64,000 bases of DNA from an uncultured bacterium (lineage in GTDB: Bacteria > Bacillota > Clostridia > Lachnospirales > Lachnospiraceae). Where the stretch lies: the NCBI GenBank assembly GCA_947381965.1, contig CANCXX010000020.1:18111-82110 (forward strand), given 5' to 3'. Positions 57,397-64,000 of this stretch are shown in pieces. The notes beneath the pieces are model-generated. The model saw nothing but the letters and a program-made list of their open reading frames with translations. It did no database searches and had not been told where the DNA came from. Made by a program: the position numbers and the translations under genes. Every line of letters begins with the position of its first letter. The first letter of the stretch is position 1.

Positions 57397-58402
57397 AATT
57401 TTGATAACCGGAGCATCCGGCTTTATTGGAACAAATCTGACAAGGTATCTATTAAAAGAAGGACATCAAATTATTGCGCTGGATAAAAGGAAGCCCATTT
57501 ACCATGGATATAGGGCCAAGGAAGATGCCTTAGTGCAGGTGACAGGTGATATACGGGATCTGAAGCTGCTTCAGAAGCTATTTGAAGGGGAAATTGACTA
57601 TGTAATCCATCTTGCAGCGTTGTCCACAATCCAAATGGGTGCAAAGGACAATGAGGAAACCGTAAGTATAAATGTGGATGGCACAGAAACCCTTCTCCGG
57701 GCGGTGAAGGAAAACAGGCAGGTGAAGGGATTTCTTTTTGCGTCCACAGATAAGGTATATGGAAGGCTTAAAGGAGACGCCTACACAGAAGAAGATAGCT
57801 TAAACCCAATAGATTCCCCTTACGACTGTTCCAAAGCCACAGCGGACCAGATGGTATGTCGGTGGTCAAAGGAGCAGGGCGTTCATGGAATTGTTCTCCG
57901 GTTCTGCAATATTTATGGAAAGTATGATTTGCTAAAGACCCGGATTGTGCCGGGAACCATTCAGTCCATATTGGAGAACCGGGAGTGTGTACTAAGGGTT
58001 TATTATGATGAAAAGGGGCAGGCCCGGAATTTCCGCAGGGATTTTCTCTATGTGGATGATTTATGTGAAGCAATGGGACAAATTATCAAAAAAATGGAGT
58101 TATGGAATCAGGAAGGGACAGGCAGCGCCATGTGGGGACAGGCCTTTAATTTAGGGACCGGAACCTGTTACCCAATGGATGAAGTGATTGGGAAAATCAG
58201 GCAGATTGCAGGCTGCAGTTCTCTCTTAAAGGTGGAATTTGTAGATTCCCCGGCTGAAATCCCAAGACAAAAGATGGATTATACAAAGGCGCGGGACACC
58301 TTTGGATTTGTACCCAAAACCTCATTGCGGGAAGGGCTTGTCCAAACTGTAAAGTGGTGGGAGGAATTTAAAAAGCGCTCTGACAGGAAGGAAGAAGTAT
58401 GA
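57383..58402 (+). CDS. NAD-dependent epimerase/dehydratase
   Basis: 339 residues, extended SDR with ILITGASGFIGTNLTRYL, HLAALST, FASTDKVYG and SPYDCSKATADQM (YxxxK). The early segment resembles nucleotide-sugar 4,6-dehydratases or 4-epimerases. ATG 57383 lies within the end of malQ; the preceding TTG 57362 is less likely. The stop overlaps the ATG of the next gene (ATGA), so they are coupled. Exact substrate unknown. Confidence 0.85.
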   Translation: MVKHRILITGASGFIGTNLTRYLLKEGHQIIALDKRKPIYHGYRAKEDALVQVTGDIRDLKLLQKLFEGEIDYVIHLAALSTIQMGAKDNEETVSINVDGTETLLRAVKENRQVKGFLFASTDKVYGRLKGDAYTEEDSLNPIDSPYDCSKATADQMVCRWSKEQGVHGIVLRFCNIYGKYDLLKTRIVPGTIQSILENRECVLRVYYDEKGQARNFRRDFLYVDDLCEAMGQIIKKMELWNQEGTGSAMWGQAFNLGTGTCYPMDEVIGKIRQIAGCSSLLKVEFVDSPAEIPRQKMDYTKARDTFGFVPKTSLREGLVQTVKWWEEFKKRSDRKEEV

Positions 58403-59595
58403 GAAGTAAACGTGTACAGGAACTGCTTGCATATATAGAAAAGGGGGCCGGGGATGGGACGCCGGTACGGACTTTGAACGCACTTGGAAGTTACCCCTTA
58501 GCTTACCGCACCTTTGGCGGTCAGATGCAGGGCAACGGAAATCTGGACGATAAAATATTGGAATCTGCATTCGGAAGTCACTATCTGCTTACGATGCTTG
58601 CTTCAGGAGCCATTATCCGTAATATGCTTTACAGGGAAACAAATTCCTGTCACAGTCTGTACTGTGACGGCATGGTATATAAGTTTTTGGACAGACATGG
58701 AATGGTGGAGCATGGAGTGTGGGATCAGGTCAATCATCAGGTGATGGATGAAAATATTACCATGGAAAACGTGGATCACCGCATTTACTATTCCGCGGCA
58801 AAACCTTATGCACTTCTAAAGGAAGCGGATATAACAAAGGACAGCAGTATCCCGATACTTTTTGTGGATACGGATTTAATATTAAAAAAGCGTCATGATG
58901 GTATTTTAAAAAATCCTAAAACCGTCCGGGCGGCTTACGGACATCTGGAAGCTCTGTGTCTGCCCTGTTATCCTGATTTTTCAGGTCTTCATTTTCCCAA
59001 AGGGTATCAGCTGCCAGAAAGATTCCGGCTGGATCTTCCGGCAGTAAATACCTGTCTGATGTACTTTAATGACAAGGAACTGCTGGTGAAATGGAGCTGT
59101 TTTTTTAAGGAACTGTTTATGGATAACCACCTTCCGCAGACACCGGACAGAGCCACAATTTCCCGACAGCTTTTAGGAATAGACCAACGGACGTTTCCCA
59201 TGATTGCGGCGGATGGCGGCTATTGGGATACAGAACAGGTGGAAGCTTTTTTGGATATTATCTGGAATCCTCCGCATTTTTACAGCAATCAAACCGGAGA
59301 AAGAAAAGAATGGCATTATTATACACTGGAGCATCATCCGGAACATGAAAACTGGCTGCAGGATATTACTCATATCTGGATTAACAAGCGGGAGATAGAA
59401 AGAGATATTTCTTACCGGAACTATCAGGGCTGTATGATGCTTGAATTGATTCTGGAACTGGAGCCGGGCATTGAACCGTATCTTCGTACCTTTGAAAGCC
59501 TGAAACCATATTTTGCCCTGCGGAAAAATTACAGGACTTTGGAAGATATGCTGCTGGCAGGCGCAGTAAGGGACAAACTGGATAAACTGTGCTGA
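58399..59595 (+). CDS. Putative glycosyltransferase with DTD motif (unassigned)
   Basis: 398 residues, soluble, no signal peptide or membrane helix. I do not recognise a named family. An internal IPILFVDTDLILKK has the Asp-x-Asp form of nucleotide-sugar glycosyltransferases, followed by FSGLHFPKGYQ and, later, PAVNTCLMYFND and DGGYWD, as in GT8- or GT-A-like proteins. ATG 58399 follows GGAAGGAAG and overlaps the epimerase stop. Its place between an epimerase and an aminotransferase fits a sugar-transfer role, which is inference. Confidence 0.6.
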   Translation: MRSKRVQELLAYIEKGAGDGTPVRTLNALGSYPLAYRTFGGQMQGNGNLDDKILESAFGSHYLLTMLASGAIIRNMLYRETNSCHSLYCDGMVYKFLDRHGMVEHGVWDQVNHQVMDENITMENVDHRIYYSAAKPYALLKEADITKDSSIPILFVDTDLILKKRHDGILKNPKTVRAAYGHLEALCLPCYPDFSGLHFPKGYQLPERFRLDLPAVNTCLMYFNDKELLVKWSCFFKELFMDNHLPQTPDRATISRQLLGIDQRTFPMIAADGGYWDTEQVEAFLDIIWNPPHFYSNQTGERKEWHYYTLEHHPEHENWLQDITHIWINKREIERDISYRNYQGCMMLELILELEPGIEPYLRTFESLKPYFALRKNYRTLEDMLLAGAVRDKLDKLC

Positions 59596-59607
59596 AGGCG
59601 GGGGGTT

Positions 59608-60888
59608 ATGAACAAGAGAAATCATAAAAACGAGGAGATTTTGGAGAAACTTAAAAAATATCTGCCAGAAGGGTGTACAGATATGGGCAGCCATGTTCCG
59701 GTCCGGGGAGAGGGATGCCGTTATCAGGATGTAGAGGGAAAAGAATATCTGGATTTTTCGTCGGGGATTTTTACCAACTCTTTTGGGCATGGCTGTGAAA
59801 GATTAAATTGTGCCGGGTATGTCCAGGCAAAGAAGCTGTCCAATATTCACGGCAGACATTCGGAGACGGAGCTGCAGTTTTATGAACGGCTTTTTGATTA
59901 TCTTCCCACAAATGATTACAAGGCTATTCCCTATAATGATGGGGGGTATGCCATTGACCGGGGTCTGACGGATATTGTGAATTATTATAATAAGAAAAAA
60001 ACCGGCATAGGGGCTTATAGAAACGGCTTTCACGGAAAAACCCAGGCGGTAAAGCTGTTAATAAATGAAACGGAAAAGGCAACGTTTTATGACAATTTTC
60101 TAGTGGATTTTCCCAACTGCTACCGGTGCCTATGGGGAAAAAAGCGTAACACCTGCGGAAGGGAGTGCGTTAAAAGCATATGTCAAACACTGAAAGAAAG
60201 AAAGGCTGGCGCGCTGGTCTTCGAGCCGGTCCAGGGAGCGGGCATCATTATTCCGCCAGATGATTATTGGCAACTGGTGCAGGCGTTTTGCAAAAAGGAA
60301 GGGATTGTGATGTTTGCGGATGAGGTGTTGACAGGAGGAGGAAGAGTGGGAAGCTATCTGGCCAGTGTGCATTTTGGAATTGTGCCGGACATGATTGCTT
60401 TGACGAAAGGACTGGCTAACGGGAAGCCTTTATCTGTGCTTCTGGAGAGGGAATATCTGACCCAAAATCCATATGCCGTGCGTCCTATGGAACGGTCATC
60501 TACCTTCGCTGCCCACCCGGAGGCACTGGCAGTTGCAGCGGAATTGCTGCAAATGTTGAGGGAAGAGGATATATTTGAAAATGTGAACCAGTGTGGAGAG
60601 CTGTTGAGACAGTTGCTGGATGGAATGACTGAAAGATTTATGTCAATTGGAGAGGCAAGGAGTCTGGGACTGATGGGGGCTATTGAGTTTGTAAAGAACA
60701 GAAAGACAAAGGAGCCTAATGTGCAGCTGGGAAGGTCTGTCCATAAAAAGTGCAGGGAAAATGGGTTGGAGACAATTGGAGGCGGGCATATTCTCCGGCT
60801 TGCGCCACCGCTTAACATAAATTGCACAGATTTAAAAACGGGGATGGAAATTCTTGAAAAAAGTATTGCGGAGGCGGAAAGAGGATAA
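59608..60888 (+). CDS. Class III PLP-dependent aminotransferase
   Basis: 426 residues, class III aminotransferase (HemL/ArgD-like fold). Motifs are DFSSGIFTNSFGHG, RNGFHGKTQAVK, FEPVQGAGIIIP, FADEVLTGGGRVGS and the PLP lysine region ALTKGLANGKPLS. An N-terminal 30-residue segment ahead of the fold and a cysteine-rich stretch (NCYRCLWGKKRNTCGREC) near residue 170 are unusual for the family. ATG 59608 lies directly after a G6 run that may serve as the ribosome site. The substrate is not known; it could be a keto-sugar, an amino acid or a peptide aldehyde. It is next to a radical SAM gene. Confidence 0.85.
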   Translation: MNKRNHKNEEILEKLKKYLPEGCTDMGSHVPVRGEGCRYQDVEGKEYLDFSSGIFTNSFGHGCERLNCAGYVQAKKLSNIHGRHSETELQFYERLFDYLPTNDYKAIPYNDGGYAIDRGLTDIVNYYNKKKTGIGAYRNGFHGKTQAVKLLINETEKATFYDNFLVDFPNCYRCLWGKKRNTCGRECVKSICQTLKERKAGALVFEPVQGAGIIIPPDDYWQLVQAFCKKEGIVMFADEVLTGGGRVGSYLASVHFGIVPDMIALTKGLANGKPLSVLLEREYLTQNPYAVRPMERSSTFAAHPEALAVAAELLQMLREEDIFENVNQCGELLRQLLDGMTERFMSIGEARSLGLMGAIEFVKNRKTKEPNVQLGRSVHKKCRENGLETIGGGHILRLAPPLNINCTDLKTGMEILEKSIAEAERG

Positions 60889-60938
60889 CCGTGTTCCCAA
60901 TTACTTGTGGGATTGGTAAAGGGGAAAGGAGATTTCTG

Positions 60939-62384
60939 ATGAAAATGGCAAAATATTATTGTATGCGTTTTTATGTCACTTACCGGTGCAATTCCCGCTG
61001 TTATTATTGCAATGTCTGGCAGGAAGAAAGGTTCTTTAACACAAAAGAGCTTGCTTTTAAGGAAGGGAAGTCGCTAATCAGACAGTGTTATGAGGCTGGC
61101 ATCCGTTACATTGATTTTACCGGAGGAGAACCTGCGCTTAATGAAAACCTTGCGGAAATGATACGGTACGCGTCAAGTCTTGGGATCAAGACGGAGGTTA
61201 CGGTAAACGGACTTTCAGCCTGTCGGGAGCGGCTTTTGGAAGTGGCGGAAAGTGTAAATAAATTTAACATTTCCCTGGACACGCTAAAACCGGATGTTTA
61301 TAAAAAGGTACGGGGGGTAGATGGACCTGACAGAACTTTGGAAACACTGGAAGAGGTATTGAAAGTCCGAACTCCTAAAATAATGACAGTGATATCGAAA
61401 GAGAACATCGGGGAACTGGACAGCTTGATCCGCTTTGCGCAGGAAAAAAAGACCGAAATCTATTTAAATCCTGTGTTTTCTTATTTTGGAGAAGCTGCGG
61501 AAAGCAGGGAAAACTACCTGGAACTGCTTCTTGCAAGGATTTATGAACCTTACACGGTGGTAATGCTCCATTTTATGGAATTTATTAAAAACGTAGACCT
61601 AAGAGAAGGCCCGCCCTGCTCGGCCAATAACAGAACCCTTACCTTTGCCCCGGATGGCGGACTGATTTTGCCCTGTTATCATGCCATGAAAGAAACCATT
61701 CCCTGGACGGGAGATCTTGCTAAAATGCTGGAGAGCGAAACGTTCCGCAAATATGCGGCTATGGAAAAAGCAGGAAGGTGTATGGGGTGCAGGGTGATTC
61801 CTTATTTTGGAATTTCCTTTAACTATCGTCTGGACAAGTATTTTCTGCTGCAGTCCTATTCTGAAAAACTAAATCATCTGAAGCGGGATTTTTTAAACCG
61901 GATACCGGAACTGAAATTCAATGTGGAAAATTTAAAAAAGCACCTCCGGGAGCTTTTATGTATTGTCCGTTCATTGGATACGAACGGACGGGAAAAAGGA
62001 GAATGGCTGTACCAGGCAGAACGGACAGAGCAGGGATACCTTACAGATATATATAAGGAGCCGCTTACCATAGAACAATACGAAAAGGAAAAAAGAGCAG
62101 ACGACTGCTGGCAGCTGGAACTGGTGCCTCATTATTTCTTTGACAAAATTTATAATGATGTGTTCCAAAAAGCTTTTAACCAGTATCAGACAGGCACATT
62201 TGTGGAAAATGCTTTGGATATCTTTAAGGATGCCGCTGAATTTCAGCTGCGGTGGTGGAAGTGGTATACAGGCAGTAAAATGAAGGTTTCCGTGACCGGA
62301 AGGGTGGAGGAAGAGGAAGTTTGGATTAAAGGGTATTTAGATAGGTTGGAAGTATGGAGAGCCAAAGAGGATAACAAAATATAA
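60939..62384 (+). CDS. Radical SAM protein with SPASM-like C-terminal cysteines
   Basis: 481 residues. The radical SAM motif is CNSRCYYC (CxxxCxxC) near residue 17, followed by DFTGGEPALNEN and FNISLDTL. A later SPASM/twitch-like region has GPPCSANNRTLTFAPDGGLILPC and CMGCRV, enough cysteines for an auxiliary cluster. The last ~200 residues form a helical domain with no similarity I recognise. ATG 60939 follows AAAGGAGAT; the longer GTG 60891 start is unlikely. Such proteins modify peptides or sugars; with the aminotransferase and epimerase here a sugar or cyclitol modification is possible, but no precursor peptide was found. Confidence 0.8.
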   Translation: MKMAKYYCMRFYVTYRCNSRCYYCNVWQEERFFNTKELAFKEGKSLIRQCYEAGIRYIDFTGGEPALNENLAEMIRYASSLGIKTEVTVNGLSACRERLLEVAESVNKFNISLDTLKPDVYKKVRGVDGPDRTLETLEEVLKVRTPKIMTVISKENIGELDSLIRFAQEKKTEIYLNPVFSYFGEAAESRENYLELLLARIYEPYTVVMLHFMEFIKNVDLREGPPCSANNRTLTFAPDGGLILPCYHAMKETIPWTGDLAKMLESETFRKYAAMEKAGRCMGCRVIPYFGISFNYRLDKYFLLQSYSEKLNHLKRDFLNRIPELKFNVENLKKHLRELLCIVRSLDTNGREKGEWLYQAERTEQGYLTDIYKEPLTIEQYEKEKRADDCWQLELVPHYFFDKIYNDVFQKAFNQYQTGTFVENALDIFKDAAEFQLRWWKWYTGSKMKVSVTGRVEEEEVWIKGYLDRLEVWRAKEDNKI

Positions 62385-62484
62385 AGAAGCGTAGAATTCT
62401 TTTCAGTACACAGATTATTGACAGGGGCGGAACAAAAGGTTTTTTAAGAGCGTACAAAAGCGCGTATGAACCAGATAAAAATCC

Positions 62485-62493
62485 TGTTATACT
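62485..62493 (+). promoter_or_regulatory. Extended -10 promoter of the macro-domain gene
   Basis: TGTTATACT fits TGnTATAAT with one mismatch, in the 156-base gap before the macro-domain gene. A separate TTGACA at 62418-62423 is too far upstream to pair with it. Confidence 0.4.
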
Positions 62494-62540
62494 TTTAACA
62501 ATTTTTACCAGAAAAAAGTAAAAGGCGGGACAGGATACAA

Positions 62541-63887
62541 ATGTATAAAAATATTGCATCAATGCTGCAGGTGGTTGAAGGTGAAATACAAGATGAAAGT
62601 AAAATAAAGGAAAGAGAGATAGACACCATTGTAAATGCTGCAAATCCAACGTTGATGGGAAGCAAAAATGGAGTAGATTGTGCCATACATACTGCAGTTG
62701 ATAAAGGGTTAAAGAAGAGCGGCGGTTTTAAGAAAAAAATCTGCAGGGAGTTAAAAACGGGAAATAACAGAAACCTTATCCGGTGTGAACGGGGAAGGGC
62801 AGTTGTCACAGGCGGTTATAAATTATGCAGAAGAATTATCCATGTGGTGGGAATTTCCTGTGATGGGGAGAGGAAAAGCGGCATAGACTGTTCCAGCTCA
62901 AGGATTGATATTCTTGAGTCCTGCTATTATGAAATTGTCCAAATTGCAAAAGAACATCTGGATATAAAAAATATTGCCATACCAATTATTGGGGCGGGAG
63001 AATATGGATTTCCCTTTGAAACCGCTGTAAAAATTGCAATTGCCAGTGTAGGCAATGCGCTGGCAGAATGGAAAAATGCGGACAACGAGCTGTTTGAAAT
63101 GGCAGGTCTGTCTCATATTTATTTTTACATTTTTGATACCGATAAGAAGCGGTGCAGGCAGAATTTAAAATGTGCCAGTGAAGTTCTGGACAGGTACAGG
63201 CAAATATTTAAAAATGATAAAAAAGCAGTGTTCCAGAACTCTTTTGAGGCCCATGTCAGGTATTTATGCGAAATTAAAAGATATGACAACAAGCGGGGCT
63301 ATTTTGCAGCGGCAAAAGGCTGCCGGATGTTTTTAATGCTACTGCGCTTTCTTTTTATGCCCATCATGTTTATTAAGGACTGGCGGGGAGGGGATGACTG
63401 GGAACGGCGCAGACAGTCCGTAGAGCGGCTTGCGCTTGGGAAAATGGTTTTTCCCGTTGCAGCATGGGGACTTTGGCTGTATGTATGCGATAGGGGGCAT
63501 CTGCCGTTTTTAAAATGGTTTCTGCCTGTATGGGTGATTTATAATATCAGCGATACGGTTACATATCTGCTGACACTTATTCTTATGTCAGATATCCAGA
63601 GGCCTTCAGCCAATATTATCAGATCAATGATTATGCTGCTGGTCAATTATATGGAGGTGTCGCTGGGTATGGCCTTTCTTTACTTTGTAAGGTATAAGGA
63701 TGTTATCGGACAGGCCAGGAAAGCGGTGCGGTTCGGCATCCTGGGCGAGTGGGTGAAGGATGTGGAGATATCGGGACTTGTGGATTATGTTTTTGTGTAT
63801 GCGGATGCGGCGGTAAAGTTTTTCTTTATTTCTATTGTGTTTGGGTATTTTTCCAGCCATATGAAACAGAGGAGATTTAGGAGCTAG
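62541..63887 (+). CDS. Macro-domain protein with C-terminal membrane helices
   Basis: 448 residues. Residues 1-190 form a macro (ADP-ribose-binding) domain with TIVNAANPTLMGSKNGVDCAI, RAVVTGGYKL, VVGISCDG and IPIIGAGEYGFP (the IGAG loop). Residues 200-295 are a charged helical linker, and residues 300-440 hold four hydrophobic segments (about 301-316, 325-349, 362-383, 415-438). The combination of an ADP-ribose/NAD-derivative sensor with a membrane part is seen in some proposed defence and signalling proteins. ATG 62541 follows GGCGGGACAGGA. No adjacent effector or regulator gene is visible before the window ends. From 63888 to 64000 I see no gene. Confidence 0.8.
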   Translation: MYKNIASMLQVVEGEIQDESKIKEREIDTIVNAANPTLMGSKNGVDCAIHTAVDKGLKKSGGFKKKICRELKTGNNRNLIRCERGRAVVTGGYKLCRRIIHVVGISCDGERKSGIDCSSSRIDILESCYYEIVQIAKEHLDIKNIAIPIIGAGEYGFPFETAVKIAIASVGNALAEWKNADNELFEMAGLSHIYFYIFDTDKKRCRQNLKCASEVLDRYRQIFKNDKKAVFQNSFEAHVRYLCEIKRYDNKRGYFAAAKGCRMFLMLLRFLFMPIMFIKDWRGGDDWERRRQSVERLALGKMVFPVAAWGLWLYVCDRGHLPFLKWFLPVWVIYNISDTVTYLLTLILMSDIQRPSANIIRSMIMLLVNYMEVSLGMAFLYFVRYKDVIGQARKAVRFGILGEWVKDVEISGLVDYVFVYADAAVKFFFISIVFGYFSSHMKQRRFRS

Positions 63888-64000
63888 TACATCGACGATC
63901 CAGAAGCCGGAAAAGGTCTTTCCAGCCAGTATATCAAATTCTGGCAGGTAGTGTAAAATAGTTTGTGTCTTTGGAAAAAAATACCTCTTTTTTGGTAAGA

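Noticed and set aside
953-61317. Runs of six G (for example near 953, 7418, 33610, 59600, 59941, 61312) as phase switches
   Set aside because: Runs of six are expected by chance several times in 64 kb and all those genes read as intact; they were not counted.
63888-64000. A possible insertion-sequence end at the right edge (GTGTAAAATAGTTTGTGTC)
   Set aside because: The stretch looks like a terminal repeat of some mutator-type elements, but too little is visible to support a call.

Overview
The window looks like part of a low-GC Gram-positive chromosome, most probably a gut Lachnospiraceae/Clostridia member. Supporting signs are AT-rich coding sequence, AGGAGG-type ribosome binding sites, nearly all genes on the + strand, and a CotH / VTC-like / DUF4956 trio. 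This assignment is inference; no rRNA or housekeeping marker is present. Most of the window is an accessory surface-glycan locus.

Layout. 0-8 kb: the end of a NeuB-type synthase, then two LuxE-like/LuxC-like pairs (carboxylate activation and reduction) with an acyl carrier protein, an FkbM methyltransferase and an AMP-forming ligase. 8-20.5 kb: an AT-rich, partly decayed stretch with a heptose-kinase relic, relics of membrane glycosyltransferases and acyltransferases, an FdtA-like isomerase, a GtrB-like transferase, an epimerase, several multi-spanning GT-C-like proteins (two in tandem) and an FdtB-like aminotransferase. 20.5-26.6 kb: GmhA, a DRE-TIM aldolase, a HAD phosphatase, a ThDP enzyme and a pyruvyl transferase. 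26.6-29.8 kb: CotH, VTC-like and DUF4956. 29.9-33.4 kb: a NeuA-NeuB-NeuC-CBS nonulosonate cassette. 33.3-38 kb: two large membrane glycosyltransferase candidates and an epimerase. 38-41.3 kb: an IS66 relic, an inverted gene relic and a broken MBOAT/SGNH O-acylation pair. 41.2-45.2 kb: acyltransferases, including a hexapeptide-MaoC fusion, and a GtrA flippase. 45.6-55 kb: a 2,081-residue protein with strict 393-bp repeats and a TPR-DUF2971 gene, each behind a related terminator/promoter segment. 55-64 kb: an SDR, MalQ, an epimerase, a putative glycosyltransferase, a class III aminotransferase, a radical SAM/SPASM protein and a macro-domain membrane protein.

The most striking feature is a set of long G homopolymers (7-9 G), all on the coding strand. 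One lies in the FkbM gene, one in a GT-C gene, one in the signal peptide of CotH, one at the start of DUF4956, one in the tail of a GNAT acetyltransferase and one at the TPR/DUF2971 junction; a seventh is in a decayed acyltransferase. In the FkbM, GT-C and TPR-DUF2971 genes, removing one G restores a single long reading frame. In CotH and DUF4956 the frame is open now and a one-base slip would close it within a few tens of codons. This is the signature of poly-G contingency loci, well known in Campylobacter surface-glycan genes. The whole locus may therefore be a phase-variable surface-glycan system in a Gram-positive commensal.

How the genes may work together (inference): sugar nucleotides are made by the NeuA/B/C, FdtA/FdtB, GmhA and epimerase enzymes. 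They are decorated with acyl, methyl and pyruvyl groups by the acyltransferases, the FkbM protein, the MaoC fusion, the LuxE/LuxC/ACP module and the pyruvyl transferase. GtrA/GtrB/GtrII-like and GT-C proteins then use them at the membrane. Poly-G slippage in several of these genes would diversify the product.
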